Source of the DNA: Micrococcales bacterium
Lineage (GTDB): Bacteria; Actinomycetota; Actinomycetes; Actinomycetales; Dermatophilaceae
Length of the DNA stretch: 64,000 nt
Reading direction: 5' to 3'
Assembly: GCA_021287075.1 (NCBI GenBank)
Contig: JAJTBD010000016.1
Coordinates: 1 to 64,000 of the forward strand
Shown here in pieces: positions 47,283 to 57,122 of this stretch. The notes below the pieces were generated by a model that searched no databases, was not told the origin of the DNA, and was given only the letters and a program-made list of their open reading frames with translations. Position 1 is the first letter of the stretch. Every line of letters starts with the position of its first letter. The position numbers and the translations under genes were made by a program.

Positions 47283-47924
47283 TCAGCGGGCCTTTCGGGG
47301 ACGGTGCGCGGTGGCGCGGACAAGTTGAGGGGCAGCGGTCGCCGGTGAGCCGGCGGCCACGCCATAGAGCACGATGTCGGTGATCGCCTGGGGGTCCATG
47401 CGGATCTCGCCGGTGGTCGCCGGGTGACAGGCCATGAAGGTCTGGAGGCGGAGCAGGTGTGCGACCACGACCGGCTCCACGCGCAGCTCGGCGGCGTGGG
47501 GCTGGAGCAGGCTGCACACGATCTCGAAGAACTCCGCGTGGTGGCGGGCGTGGTCCTCGGAGGTGGGCGGCGGGCCCATGATGCCGACAGCCTCCATGAG
47601 CGCGATGACCGAGCGGAGGCGCTGCTCGACGGTGCTCACGATCAGCACGACCGTCTCGCGCAGCGACTCCTGCCCGGGCAGCGCCCGCAGCCCGGCGTGG
47701 AACTCGTCGGGATCGAGCGCATCGGCCAGGGCCGCGTCGACGAGGGCGTCCTTGCTGTCGAAGACCCGGAAGATGGTGCCCTCGGCGACGCCGGCGGCCT
47801 GGGCGATCTGGCGCGTGGTCACGCCACGGCCGTGCTCACGCAGCAGGGGGATCGTCGCCGCGACGAGGGCGGCCCGACGGTCGTCGGGCGGCAGGGCGGG
47901 GGCGCGGGGGGTCACGCCCTCCAT
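47283..47924 (-). CDS. TetR-family repressor of the ABC exporter operon
   Basis: A 213-residue regulator. I chose ATG 47924; the longer start at 47945 would place the operator inside the gene. The helix-turn-helix is GVTTRQIAQAAGVAEGTIFR followed by VFDSKDALV. The variable C-terminal ligand domain is of the TetR_C type. It leads the exporter operon and has a perfect palindrome six bases upstream, so autorepression relieved by an exporter substrate is likely. Confidence 0.9.
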   Translation of the reverse strand: MEGVTPRAPALPPDDRRAALVAATIPLLREHGRGVTTRQIAQAAGVAEGTIFRVFDSKDALVDAALADALDPDEFHAGLRALPGQESLRETVVLIVSTVEQRLRSVIALMEAVGIMGPPPTSEDHARHHAEFFEIVCSLLQPHAAELRVEPVVVAHLLRLQTFMACHPATTGEIRMDPQAITDIVLYGVAAGSPATAAPQLVRATAHRPRKAR

Positions 47925-47930
47925 TGTGAA

Positions 47931-47948
47931 TGAGTGAGCACTCACTCA
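47931..47948. promoter_or_regulatory. TetR operator
   Basis: TGAGTGAG-CA-CTCACTCA is a perfect 8-2-8 palindrome immediately before the TetR start. TGAGTG/CACTCA half-sites are usual for TetR proteins beside drug exporters. Confidence 0.85.
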
Positions 47949-48033
47949 CAAATGACTTTCTGACCTGCGTTTTTGCCCGTCCGCCGGGCGATGGATGCGC
48001 TTTCACTCACCGGCCCCACCAGCTCCCAGACGC

Positions 48034-48068
48034 GGGTATGCCGCGGGGCCGGGCCCCGCGGCATACCC
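48034..48068. terminator. Terminator of aspA-dcu built from an inverted GGTATGCCGCG pair
   Basis: A perfect 35-base palindrome with 17-base arms and the GGTATGCCGCG repeat at each outer end. It lies 23 bases past the stop of the dicarboxylate transporter gene and upstream of the TetR operon. Confidence 0.85.
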
Positions 48069-48090
48069 ACCACTGCTGCCTCTCGCCGGG

Positions 48091-49404
48091 TCAGAGGATG
48101 ACCGCCCCGAACAGGAAGCCAAGAGCGACCGAGAAGGCGATCGCGAGGACACCCGGGATGAGGAAGGGGTGGTTGAACACGGCCTTGCCGATGCGCGTGG
48201 TGCCGGTGTCGTCCATCTCGACCGCGGCGAGCAGCGTCGGGTAGGTCGGCAAGACGAACAGCGCAGAGACCGCGGCGAAGGAGGCCACCGCCGCGACATT
48301 GCTGACGCCGAGTGCGAGGGCGGTCGGCATCAGGGCCTTGGTCGTCGCCGCCTGGCTGTAGAGCAGGCACGCGGCGAAGAAGAGCACGACCGCGAGCAGC
48401 CACGGCTGGTCCTGGAGGAGATTGCCGGCCGCCTTCTTGATCTCGTCCTCGTGGGCGCCGACGAAGGTCGCGCCGAGCCACGCCACGCCGAGCACACACA
48501 GCACGGCGCTCATGCCCGACTTGAAGGTCGAGGCGGTGAGGATCTCGGAGGTGTCGACCTTGCAGAGCATCACGATCAGGGTGGCGATCGTCAGCATGAA
48601 GGCGATGATCGCCGCGTCGCGCTTCATGACCGGGTCCTTGATGAGGCCGACCTTGTCGCTGATCGCGGTCGCATAGGCCATGACCGCGAGCAGGCCGGCG
48701 AGGAAAATCGCGACCGAGCGCTTGGCGTAGGGCTTGAGGACGATCTCGCCGTGGCCGCGCATGTCGACCTTGCCCTCGGCCAGCCGCCGCTGGAACTCGG
48801 GGTCGTCGGAGAGCCTGCTGTGCTTGCTGGCGCGGTCCCACAGATACATCACGAGCGCGCAGAGCATGACACCGATGAAGGTCGAGGGGATGACGGTCGC
48901 GAGCAGCTCGAGGTAGTCGACGCCCCTCTTCTCCATCGCCGAGGACATGAAGACCACGGCCGCCGAGATCGGCGAGGCGGTGATGGCGATCTGGGAGGCG
49001 ACGACGGCCACCGACAGCGGGCGGGAGGGCTTGATGTCGCTCTCCTTGGCCACCTCGGTGATGACCGGCATCGTCGAGAATGCCGTGTGGCCGGTGCCGG
49101 CCATGAAGGTCATCAGATAGGTGATCACCGGCGCGAGGAAGATCAGCTGGCGCGGGTTCTTGCGCAGCAGTCGCTCGGCGAGACTGACCAGATAGTCCAT
49201 GCCGCCGGCGACCTGCATGGCCGCGATGGCCGCGATGACGGCCGCGATGATCGAGACGACGTCGAGCGGCATCTCGCCCGGGGCGACGCCGAGGACGGCG
49301 AGCAGGAGCACGCCGAGACCGCCGGCGAAGCCGATCGCGATGCCGCCGAGGCGGGCGCCGAGGAAGATCGCCCCGAGGACGACAAGGAGCTCGACCCAGA
49401 TCAC
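48091..49404 (-). CDS. Anaerobic C4-dicarboxylate transporter (Dcu family)
   Basis: A 437-residue membrane protein with about eleven hydrophobic segments, from GTG 49404. [20 protein letters not shown] and [15 protein letters not shown] are DcuA/DcuB signatures. These carriers exchange aspartate or fumarate for succinate. It overlaps aspartate ammonia-lyase (GTGA), so aspartate uptake, deamination to fumarate and succinate export form a logical unit. Confidence 0.92.
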   Translation of the reverse strand: MIWVELLVVLGAIFLGARLGGIAIGFAGGLGVLLLAVLGVAPGEMPLDVVSIIAAVIAAIAAMQVAGGMDYLVSLAERLLRKNPRQLIFLAPVITYLMTFMAGTGHTAFSTMPVITEVAKESDIKPSRPLSVAVVASQIAITASPISAAVVFMSSAMEKRGVDYLELLATVIPSTFIGVMLCALVMYLWDRASKHSRLSDDPEFQRRLAEGKVDMRGHGEIVLKPYAKRSVAIFLAGLLAVMAYATAISDKVGLIKDPVMKRDAAIIAFMLTIATLIVMLCKVDTSEILTASTFKSGMSAVLCVLGVAWLGATFVGAHEDEIKKAAGNLLQDQPWLLAVVLFFAACLLYSQAATTKALMPTALALGVSNVAAVASFAAVSALFVLPTYPTLLAAVEMDDTGTTRIGKAVFNHPFLIPGVLAIAFSVALGFLFGAVIL

Positions 49405-50843
49405 CGCGCTGCCTTCGGCTCGTCCTGGACCGCGAGCGAGGTGAGGTCGCGGGGGTGCATGAGATTGGCCGGCGAGAGGACCTCATCGAGGGTCGCCTCG
49501 TCGAGCAGGCCCATCTCGAGGACGACATCGCGCACGTTGCGGCCCGAGCGGGCGCACTCCTTGCCGACGAGGTCGCCGTTGTGGTGGCCGATGAGGTCGT
49601 TGAGATACGTGACGATGCCGATCGAGCCGAGGACGTAGTCGCGGCATACCTCCTCGTTGGCGGTGATGCCGGTGACGCACTTCTCGCGGAGGGTGTCGCA
49701 CGCGTTGGTCATCAGGCTGATCGACTCGAACATCGCCTGGCCGATGACCGGCTCCATGACGTTGAGCTGGAGCTGTCCGGCCTCGGCGGCGAAGGTCACG
49801 GTGATGTCATTGCCGAAGACCTTGAAGCACACCTGGTTGACGACCTCGGGGATGACCGGGTTGACCTTGGCCGGCATGATCGACGAGCCGGCCTGCATCT
49901 CGGGCAGGTTGATCTCGTTCAGGCCCGCTCGCGGGCCCGAGGAGAGCAGCCGCAGGTCATTGCAGATCTTGCTCAGCTTGGTCGCCGTGCGCTTGATGGC
50001 CGCGTGCACCTGCACATAGGCGCCACAGTCGCTGGTGGCCTCGATCAGGTTGGGCGCCAAGACAATCGGCAGACCCGAGACCTCGGCGAGCTTGCCGACG
50101 ACAAGCTGGGGATAGCCCTCCGGGGTGTTGACGCCGGTGCCGATCGCGGTGGCGCCGAGGTTGACCTCGGACAGCAGACGGCTGGAGCTCTCCAGGCGGG
50201 CGATCTCCTCGCCGAGCGTGACGGCGAAGGCGTGGAACTCCTCCCCCAGCGTCATCGGCACGGCGTCCTGGAGCTGGGTGCGCCCCATCTTCAGGACGGT
50301 CGTGAACTCGCCACCCTTGGCCTCGAAGGCCTGGGCCAGCGCCTCCACGGCCTGCCCCAGCCGCCGGAGGGCAAACAGCACACCGACGCGGAAACCGCTC
50401 GGGTAGGCGTCGTTGGTCGACTGCGACCGGTTGACGTGGTCATTGGGGTTGACGACCGCATAGTCGCCCTTGGGCCGGCCCAGGTGCTCGAGGGCGAGGT
50501 TGGCCAGCACCTCGTTGGTGTTCATGTTGACCGACGTGCCCGCGCCGCCCTGGAAGACGTCGACGGGGAACTGGTCCATGCAGCGGCCCCGCTCGAGAAC
50601 CTCGTCGCAGGCCCACTCGATCGCCTCGGCGACGTCGGCAGGGATGGCGCCGAGCTCGGCGTTGGCCCGGGCGGTCGCCTTCTTGACCATCACCATGCCG
50701 CGGATCAGGTCCGGCACATCGTTGATGGTCGCGGAGCTGATCCGGAAGTTCTCGACCGCCCGCAGCGTGTGCACGCCGTAGTAGGCCTCGTCCGGCACCT
50801 CCCGCTGACCGAGGAGGTCCTCTTCCACCCGCACCGCTGCCAT
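49401..50843 (-). CDS. aspA: Aspartate ammonia-lyase
   Basis: A 480-residue fumarase/aspartase-superfamily enzyme converting L-aspartate to fumarate and ammonia. The superfamily signature is [15 protein letters not shown] with the catalytic Ser; [19 protein letters not shown] at the start and [12 protein letters not shown] are aspartase features. ATG 50843 was preferred over GTG 50852; an AAAGGGG site precedes both. The upstream 220 bases are A+T rich and should carry the promoter. Confidence 0.94.
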   Translation of the reverse strand: MAAVRVEEDLLGQREVPDEAYYGVHTLRAVENFRISSATINDVPDLIRGMVMVKKATARANAELGAIPADVAEAIEWACDEVLERGRCMDQFPVDVFQGGAGTSVNMNTNEVLANLALEHLGRPKGDYAVVNPNDHVNRSQSTNDAYPSGFRVGVLFALRRLGQAVEALAQAFEAKGGEFTTVLKMGRTQLQDAVPMTLGEEFHAFAVTLGEEIARLESSSRLLSEVNLGATAIGTGVNTPEGYPQLVVGKLAEVSGLPIVLAPNLIEATSDCGAYVQVHAAIKRTATKLSKICNDLRLLSSGPRAGLNEINLPEMQAGSSIMPAKVNPVIPEVVNQVCFKVFGNDITVTFAAEAGQLQLNVMEPVIGQAMFESISLMTNACDTLREKCVTGITANEEVCRDYVLGSIGIVTYLNDLIGHHNGDLVGKECARSGRNVRDVVLEMGLLDEATLDEVLSPANLMHPRDLTSLAVQDEPKAAR

Positions 50844-51064
50844 TGCCACCACGCCCCTTTGCGTCGCTGTTTCATGATCCGGCGCCAGGCTGCTGCCGGA
50901 CCACCGACGCTACTCCTGCGCCCGTCGCAGGTGAGACGTGGCAGGGCCACTGGATCCGCACCCCACGCGGTCTCGGACGGCCATCCGCGCAGGTCAGTGC
51001 ACCCCCGTGGTCGCAGCTGGTCAAAGTGCGGTGTGCAGACTCACAGTTTTAACTGAACTAAACG

Positions 51065-51088
51065 TCCTCTTAAGCAGAATTAAGAGGA
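51065..51088 (-). terminator. Rho-independent terminator of the methyltransferase gene
   Basis: TCCTCTTAA (51065-51073) pairs with TTAAGAGGA (51080-51088) around a six-base loop, and the minus strand continues with a T-rich stretch. It starts five bases beyond the methyltransferase stop. The neighbouring AGTTTTAACT at 51045-51054 is a further small palindrome. This is the most A+T-rich spot in the window. Confidence 0.75.
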
Positions 51089-51092
51089 TCGT

Positions 51093-52595
51093 TCAGAGCA
51101 ACAGCCCATCCGCGACCAGGGAGCGCAGCACGGGCACGACCTCGGCCCGGACCTGGTCGATATCGGCCACCAGCAGCTGGGCGATCGCGTCGAGCGCCGC
51201 CCGTGCGGTCAGCGAGCCATCGGCGACCGAGAGGTATGCCGCGGTGGCCGTCTCCACGCGCACGACCCGCCGGAGCCCGCTCCCCTGCCGGATCTCGATG
51301 ACCGACGGGTCGTCGGCGCCGGGCACGCCGTGACGGGCCTCGGTGACATCGTCGGCGCAGCGCCAGGCGACGTCGAGGAGCTCGTCGTCGGAGTGCTCGG
51401 CCAGCCAGGTGCGCGCACGGAGCCCGGCGAGCACCTGGGGGCCCATCGGCTGCGCCACCGGGTGCGGCACGTCGAGCAGGTCGACAAAGGGCTCACGCTC
51501 GGTGGCGGGCCGCTGGAGGGTGATGACCCCGAAGCCGATGGCCTCGACGTCGCGGGCGGCGAAGTCGTCGAGCCAGGCCTCATACATCTGCATGAACTCC
51601 GCTGTCGCGGAATGGTGCCCGCCATCGCGGGCCCATGTCTCGGCATACTGCGCCGGGTCCTGGACCTCCCGCTGGATGACCCACGCATCGAGGCCGGTGC
51701 CCGCCACCCAGGAGCGCACCCGGTCGGTCCAGCCGGACCCCGACGGGATCTCCCAGTTGCCGAGGAACTGCGCGATGCCACCGGGCGCCAGGACCGCACC
51801 GACACCGCGCACCAGGTCGGCGACGACCGTGTCACCGGCCTGGCCGCCGTCGCGGTACTCGAACATCGGCATGCTGGCCACCCGGGGGGTGATGACGAAC
51901 GGCGGGTTGGAGACCACGAGGTCGAACTGCTCGCCCGCGACCGGCTCGAGCATGGAGCCCTGCCGGATCTGCCAGTCGAGCCCGTTGAGCCCGGCGTTGA
52001 AGCGGGCGAACTCCAGGGCGCGCTCGGACAGGTCGGTGACCACGACCGAGCAGGCGTGCTCGCTCAGGTGCAGGGCCTGCACGCCACAGCCGGTGCCGAC
52101 GTCGAGGGCCCGGGCCACCTCGGGGCGAGGTGTCCACGCGGCCAGCGTCATCGACGCCCCACCGATGCCGAGCACGTGGTCGCCGTGCAGGGGTCGGCGC
52201 GTGGCGACCTCGGAGAGATCGGAGGCGACCCACCAGGAGGAGTCGTCCGCGGCATACGGCCGCAGGTCACAGGTCGCGACGACGGCGTCGCCCTCCTGCA
52301 CGACCAGGCCCATCGCCAGCGCTCCCCCGACACCCAGGGTCGGCAGCGCCCGGGCCGCCTCGGCGGTGTCGACGGCGTCGCCGAGGGTGAACAGGCGCAC
52401 GAGAGTGGCGGTCGGCGAGCCGGCGCTCGAGGTCACCCGGCGGGCAGGCAGGGTCTGCTCGCGGTCGAGCGCCGCGGACGCGACCGGGCCGAGGGTCTCG
52501 GCGACGGCCTCGACGGTGAAGGGCGCGGCGCTCAGGTCGGCCCGCAGGAGGGCGATGAGCGCAGCATCGGGACGGGGAGTGCGATGGCTCGGCAT
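51093..52595 (-). CDS. SAM-dependent methyltransferase, PrmC/HemK-like, three-domain form
   Basis: A 500-residue protein whose ATG 52595 overlaps the AIM24 stop (TGATG). Residues 1-150 form a winged-helix-like actinobacterial N-terminal domain; the middle (about 150-330) is a class I methyltransferase with LDVGTGCGVQALHLSEHA and the NPPF motif in VVSNPPFVI, which marks N-methylation of Gln or of nucleic acid bases; the last 100 residues are a separate helical domain. Target is unknown. Confidence 0.85.
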   Translation of the reverse strand: MPSHRTPRPDAALIALLRADLSAAPFTVEAVAETLGPVASAALDREQTLPARRVTSSAGSPTATLVRLFTLGDAVDTAEAARALPTLGVGGALAMGLVVQEGDAVVATCDLRPYAADDSSWWVASDLSEVATRRPLHGDHVLGIGGASMTLAAWTPRPEVARALDVGTGCGVQALHLSEHACSVVVTDLSERALEFARFNAGLNGLDWQIRQGSMLEPVAGEQFDLVVSNPPFVITPRVASMPMFEYRDGGQAGDTVVADLVRGVGAVLAPGGIAQFLGNWEIPSGSGWTDRVRSWVAGTGLDAWVIQREVQDPAQYAETWARDGGHHSATAEFMQMYEAWLDDFAARDVEAIGFGVITLQRPATEREPFVDLLDVPHPVAQPMGPQVLAGLRARTWLAEHSDDELLDVAWRCADDVTEARHGVPGADDPSVIEIRQGSGLRRVVRVETATAAYLSVADGSLTARAALDAIAQLLVADIDQVRAEVVPVLRSLVADGLLL

Positions 52596-53311
52596 CAGCT
52601 GAACAGGTCTCCGATGAGGTTGCCGGCGCCGCCGCCGGACCCGCCGCCACTGGTCGTCGGCGGCACCCACTCGCTCGGCTGGACGATGACGAATCCCGGC
52701 CCGTGGAAGGCGTACTGGAAGGCCTCGCCGGTGCCGCCGCGCAGCATCGAGGAGACATTCATCGACGAGACGACCTGCGGGGTCAGGGTGGCCGACCAGC
52801 CCACGCAGGCCTGCACGTCGACATAGGTGGGCTGCTGGGAGCAGTCGAGGATGACCGGCTGGCCGACCGACGTGATGGCGACGGTCCCCTGCCCGGCGAG
52901 GGTGGTGTTGAACAGCCCGCCCGAGAGCACGCCGGCGCCCTGCACCCGCTTGATGTCCCACTCGATGGCGGAGTCGAAGGCGAGCAGGTTGCGGGCGTTG
53001 ACGCTCAGGGCATCGCCGGTGAGGTCGATCAGATAGACATAGCCGGCCTCCTCGGCAAAGAACACCTCGCCGTTGCCGCTCACCCGCATGAGCGAGAGGT
53101 CCTCGCCGGTGACGACCTTCTTGAGGAATCGCTTTGCGCTGCCGGCCTTCTCGTGGGTGAAGGTGATCTGCCCCTGGTAGGCCACCATCGCCCCCTTGAC
53201 CGCCAGCACGTCGCCGCCGAGGTGCACCCGCAGCATCTGCGGGTTCTGGAGCGCGAAGCGCTGCTCGGCCTGGACCTCGAGATTGCGCTGCTCGAAAAGG
53301 TTGGACTGCAT
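52595..53311 (-). CDS. AIM24-family protein
   Basis: A 238-residue beta-rich protein of the AIM24 (TIGR00266-like) family: LGGDVLAVKGAMVAYQGQIT, GNGEVFFAEEAGYVYLIDL and AGQGTVAITSVGQPVIL are characteristic. A Gly/Ser-rich tail follows. AIM24 proteins affect membrane organisation in mitochondria; the bacterial role is not established. It is co-translated with the methyltransferase gene. Confidence 0.85.
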   Translation of the reverse strand: MQSNLFEQRNLEVQAEQRFALQNPQMLRVHLGGDVLAVKGAMVAYQGQITFTHEKAGSAKRFLKKVVTGEDLSLMRVSGNGEVFFAEEAGYVYLIDLTGDALSVNARNLLAFDSAIEWDIKRVQGAGVLSGGLFNTTLAGQGTVAITSVGQPVILDCSQQPTYVDVQACVGWSATLTPQVVSSMNVSSMLRGGTGEAFQYAFHGPGFVIVQPSEWVPPTTSGGGSGGGAGNLIGDLFS

Positions 53312-53364
53312 GGGGCCCAGCCTAGGGCCCGGTCGTTGCCCAGGTCACCGGGACCGGACCACGC

Positions 53365-53408
53365 AGGAGGGGTATGCCGCGGGCCCGGGCCCGCGGCATA
53401 CCCCTCCT
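53365..53408. terminator. Terminator of hppA, perfect 44-base palindrome
   Basis: Arms of 22 bases are fully complementary from 53365 to 53408. Each arm contains GGGGTATGCCGCGGG, one full copy of the GGTATGCCGCG repeat. It begins 13 bases past the hppA stop. Confidence 0.88.
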
Positions 53409-53420
53409 GATGTGGGCGGC

Positions 53421-55757
53421 TCAGTCGCGCTCGTCGGCGGGGTAGCCGCCGTGGCCGTAGGCGTCGATCGCGTGGTCGGCGTGCTCCTCGTCGATGTCGG
53501 TGATCTGCGCGTCGCGGGCCTTGGCCGCGGCGACGGCTCCGATGAGGGCGACGGTGGCGACGGCGGCGATGCCATAGCGGATCGGCGCGTTGGCGCCCTC
53601 GCCGATGCTCAGGCCGACGACGGCCGGGGCGATGAGGACGGCCACGAGGTTCATCACCTTGAGCAGCGGGTTGATCGCCGGGCCGGCGGTGTCCTTGAAG
53701 GGGTCGCCGACGGTGTCACCGATGACGGTGGCGCCGTGGACGGTCGAGCCCTTCATGCCGATGCCGTCCTCGACGATCTTCTTGGCGTTGTCCCAGGCGC
53801 CACCGGAGTTGGCGAGGAAGACGGCCATGAGCGTGCCGGTGGCGATGGCGCCGGCGAGGAAGCCGGCGAGCGGCCCGACTCCGAGACCGAAGCCGACCGC
53901 CATGGGGGCGAGCACGGCGAGCAGGCCGGGCGTGGCCAGCTCGCGCAGGGAGTCGCGGGTGCACATGTCGACGACACGGCCATACTCCGGGCGGGCGGTG
54001 CCCTCCATGATCCCGGGGATGTCGCGGAACTGCCGGCGGACCTCGAGCACGATGGCGCCGGCGGCCCGGGTCACGGCGTTGATGGCCAGGCCGGAGAAGA
54101 GGAAGACGGTGGCCGCGCCGAGGAGCATGCCGATGAGTGCGCCGGGCATATAGACCTGGAAGGCCTGGAGCAGCTCGCCGACCTCCTGCTGGCTCGGCTT
54201 GGCCTCGACGAGGGCGCTGGTGACGGCGTCGTAGTAGGAGCCGAAGAGCGCGGTCGCGGCCAGGACGGCCGTGGCGATCGCGATGCCCTTGGTGATGGCC
54301 TTGGTGGTGTTGCCGACCGCGTCGAGGTCGGTCAGGACCGCCGCGCCGTTGGCGTCGACATCGCCGGACATCTCGGCGATGCCCTGGGCGTTGTCGGAGA
54401 CCGGCCCGAAGGTGTCCATCGCGACGATGACGCCGACGGTGGTCAGCAGCCCGCAGCCGGCGAGGGCGATGAGGAAGAGCGAGAGCGTCAGCGAGCCGCC
54501 GCCGAGGAGGAAGGCGAGATAGACGGCCACGCCGATGACGGCGGCCGTGAAGACGGCCGACTCCATGCCCAGGCCGATGCCGGCGAGGACGACGGTGGCC
54601 GGCCCGGTGCGGGCACTGCGCGAGACGGTGAAGGCCGGGGCCTGGTCGGCGCCGGTGTAGTAGCCGGTGAGCCAGAGGATCACGCCGGCGAGGACGATGC
54701 CGATGACGACCGCTGCGACGGAGATGGCCCGCGGGTCGCCGGTCAGCTGCGCGATCGTCTCGTCGACGCTGCCGAGCTCGGCGAAGGTCCCGGGCAGATA
54801 GACATAGGCAGCGACGGCGGAGAGCAGGGCGGAGATCGCGGCCGCGAGGTAGAAGCCGCGGTTGATCGCCTGGAGCGCCGTCTGGCCGGGGCGGGTCTTG
54901 ACCAGATAGACGCCGAGCAGCGCGGTCAGGGCGCCGATGGCGGGGATGATCAGCGGGAAGACCAGGCCATAGGCGCCGAATGCCGCGGAGCCGAGGATGA
55001 GCGCGGCGACCAGGGTCACGGCATACGACTCGAAGAGGTCGGCGGCCATGCCGGCGCAGTCGCCGACGTTGTCACCGACGTTGTCGGCGATCGTGGCGGC
55101 ATTGCGCGGGTCGTCCTCGGGGATGTTGTTCTCGACCTTGCCGACGAGGTCGGCGCCGACGTCGGCGGCCTTGGTGAAGATGCCGCCGCCGACCCGCATG
55201 AACATCGCGAGGAGCGCTGCGCCGAAACCGAATCCCTCCAGGACCTTGGGGGCGTCGCCGCGATAGGCGAGGACGGCCGCCGAGGCCCCGAGCAGCCCGA
55301 GGCCGACGGTGAACATGCCGACGACGCCGCCGGTGCGGAAGGCGATGCGCATGCCCTCGTCGCGGCCGTTGTCGTGGCGGGCCGCCGCGGCGACGCGCAC
55401 ATTGGCCTTGACCGCGGTCTGCATGCCGAGGTTGCCGATGACCGCGCTGAAGGCCGCGCCGATCACAAAGAAGACCGAGCGCCCGATGCGCTCGGCCATC
55501 GACCCCGCCGGGAGGAACATCAGCACGATGAAGACCAGCACCACGAAGATGCCGAGGGTGCGGAACTGGCGGCGCAGATAGGCCTGCGCGCCCTCCTGCA
55601 CCGCGGTGGCGATCTCGCGCATCCGCTCGGTGCCGGCGTCGGCCGCGAGCACCTGCCCGCGGAAGACCAGGCCCATGGCCAGTGCGATCAGGGAGATGAC
55701 CGCGACCGCGATCACCAGGGTCAGGTTGAGCCCCTCCAGGGTCAACTCATTGGCCAT
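53421..55757 (-). CDS. hppA: Membrane-bound proton-pumping pyrophosphatase
   Basis: A 778-residue protein with about 15-16 membrane segments that couples PPi hydrolysis to H+ export. The PPi site is seen in DVGADLVGKVE and DNVGDNVGDCAGMAADLFES. The segment GNTTKAITKG has Lys in place of the Ala found in K+-dependent enzymes, so this is the K+-independent type. The C terminus has an unusual charged tail ending near ADERD. Conserved upstream neighbour of bldG in actinobacteria. Confidence 0.96.
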   Translation of the reverse strand: MANELTLEGLNLTLVIAVAVISLIALAMGLVFRGQVLAADAGTERMREIATAVQEGAQAYLRRQFRTLGIFVVLVFIVLMFLPAGSMAERIGRSVFFVIGAAFSAVIGNLGMQTAVKANVRVAAAARHDNGRDEGMRIAFRTGGVVGMFTVGLGLLGASAAVLAYRGDAPKVLEGFGFGAALLAMFMRVGGGIFTKAADVGADLVGKVENNIPEDDPRNAATIADNVGDNVGDCAGMAADLFESYAVTLVAALILGSAAFGAYGLVFPLIIPAIGALTALLGVYLVKTRPGQTALQAINRGFYLAAAISALLSAVAAYVYLPGTFAELGSVDETIAQLTGDPRAISVAAVVIGIVLAGVILWLTGYYTGADQAPAFTVSRSARTGPATVVLAGIGLGMESAVFTAAVIGVAVYLAFLLGGGSLTLSLFLIALAGCGLLTTVGVIVAMDTFGPVSDNAQGIAEMSGDVDANGAAVLTDLDAVGNTTKAITKGIAIATAVLAATALFGSYYDAVTSALVEAKPSQQEVGELLQAFQVYMPGALIGMLLGAATVFLFSGLAINAVTRAAGAIVLEVRRQFRDIPGIMEGTARPEYGRVVDMCTRDSLRELATPGLLAVLAPMAVGFGLGVGPLAGFLAGAIATGTLMAVFLANSGGAWDNAKKIVEDGIGMKGSTVHGATVIGDTVGDPFKDTAGPAINPLLKVMNLVAVLIAPAVVGLSIGEGANAPIRYGIAAVATVALIGAVAAAKARDAQITDIDEEHADHAIDAYGHGGYPADERD

Positions 55758-55867
55758 ACCATCCTCCTCGACGGTGCAGGTGTGGCAGACGTTACTCCCG
55801 GTCAGGCGGGTTTGGCGCCCGGACGCCTGATCGGCGGCGGGTCAGCGGGCGGGCCCGCCCCGCCGGG

Positions 55868-56203
55868 TCACTCCTGGGCGAGGGCCGCGTCGACGGAGTC
55901 GAAGATGCGGAAGACCTTGTCGAGACCGGTGATCGTGAAGACCTTGAGGATGCGCTCCTGGGTGCAGACCAGGGCGAGCGAGCCGTCGAGGACGCGGACG
56001 TGCTTGAGGCGGCCGACGAGCACGCCGAGGCCGGTCGAGTCGAGGAAGCCGACGCTCTCGAGGTCGATGACCAGGTGCGGGTGGCCGCTGTCGATGAGCC
56101 GGTCGAGGGAGTCGCGCAGCTGGGGAGCGGTGTAGACATCGATCTCGCCGTCCACGGTCACGACCGTGGGCGCGCCCTCGGTGCTCGAGACGGACAGGTC
56201 CAC
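55868..56203 (-). CDS. bldG: Anti-sigma factor antagonist BldG (STAS domain)
   Basis: A 111-residue STAS protein. GTG 56203 was chosen for its GAGAGGA site six bases upstream. The sequence closely follows Bld[16 protein letters not shown] near the start, the phosphorylatable Ser in [13 protein letters not shown], and [18 protein letters not shown]. Unphosphorylated BldG binds and removes an anti-sigma factor, freeing a stress or development sigma factor. The anti-sigma partner that often lies beside bldG in Streptomyces is not found here. Confidence 0.9.
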   Translation of the reverse strand: MDLSVSSTEGAPTVVTVDGEIDVYTAPQLRDSLDRLIDSGHPHLVIDLESVGFLDSTGLGVLVGRLKHVRVLDGSLALVCTQERILKVFTITGLDKVFRIFDSVDAALAQE

Positions 56204-56429
56204 AGCATTCCTCTCTTGCGCGTGCTCGCGACGCGCTGACAAGCGGTTATCCGGCCCAACTGTATGCGGTCGACCCGCACATCCCTAGCAGGGACTTGTC
56301 CACAGGTCGGAGTCTGTCCGGGCGCGGGCCGGGGCCGGCGCACCTAGGATGCCGCGTGTCCGTCGACGGGCGCCACAACCTGTGGGGGTGGGCACCGTCA
56401 CCCACGCGCCGATCACCCGGAGGAGAGCC

Positions 56430-57074
56430 GTGCCGACACCGCTGCTCCTCGGGGCCGCCGCCCTGGCCGCCGGCGGCGGCTGGGCCGCCCGGTCGTGGCT
56501 CCGGCACGGCGGTCATCTGCGCGAGGGCGAGCACGCCCTCCCGCGGCACGCCTGGCAGTGGGTCCCCGTGGCCAGCCTGCTGGCCGGCCTCGTGATGGCC
56601 GCGCCCCACCTCGACAGCGCCGTCCAGGCGATCGGGTATGCCGCGGCCGCACCCCTGCTGGTCACGCTCGCGGCCGTGGACCTCCAGGTCCGCCGCCTCC
56701 CCGACCGCCTCACCGCGCTGCTGGCCGCCCTGGCCGCGGGGCTGGCGACCCTGGCCGCCGCGACCGGCGGAGGCTGGGAGGCGTGGCGGCGGGCGCTGCT
56801 GGCGGGAGCGCTCCTGGGCCTGGCCTATCTCGTGCTGGCACTGATCGCCGGAGGCGGCGGCCTCGGCCTCGGAGACGTCAAGCTCGCGCCGGGCCTCGGG
56901 CTGCTGACCGGCCTGCTCGGGTGGTCGGCGGTGGTGACCGCCACCTTCCTGGCCTTCCTCTCCGGGTCGCTGCACGCGGCATACCTGCTCGCGAGGGGGC
57001 ATGGGCGCAAGGCGACGCTGCCCTTCGGGCCGCATCTCGTGGTGGGCACGGTGCTGGCCGTGGCCGTGGGGTGA
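56430..57074 (+). CDS. Prepilin peptidase (A24 family)
   Basis: A 214-residue membrane aspartyl protease from GTG 56430 with a GGAGGAG site. The two catalytic Asp are in AAVDLQVRRLPDRL and GLGLGDVKLAP. The N-terminal methylase domain with its four cysteines is missing, so it should cleave prepilins (Flp or similar) without methylating them. It is divergent from bldG and lies near the tad genes, which supports a role in Tad/Flp pilus assembly. Confidence 0.88.
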   Translation: MPTPLLLGAAALAAGGGWAARSWLRHGGHLREGEHALPRHAWQWVPVASLLAGLVMAAPHLDSAVQAIGYAAAAPLLVTLAAVDLQVRRLPDRLTALLAALAAGLATLAAATGGGWEAWRRALLAGALLGLAYLVLALIAGGGGLGLGDVKLAPGLGLLTGLLGWSAVVTATFLAFLSGSLHAAYLLARGHGRKATLPFGPHLVVGTVLAVAVG

Positions 57075-57122
57075 CGCCCGGGGCGCGGCCGACTGTCGGC
57101 GCCCTGATCTACGGTGGCGGCG

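Noticed and set aside
53196..56135. 979-residue ORF on the plus strand
   Set aside because: Antisense to hppA and bldG, low-complexity Asp/Gly/Glu sequence, no domain.
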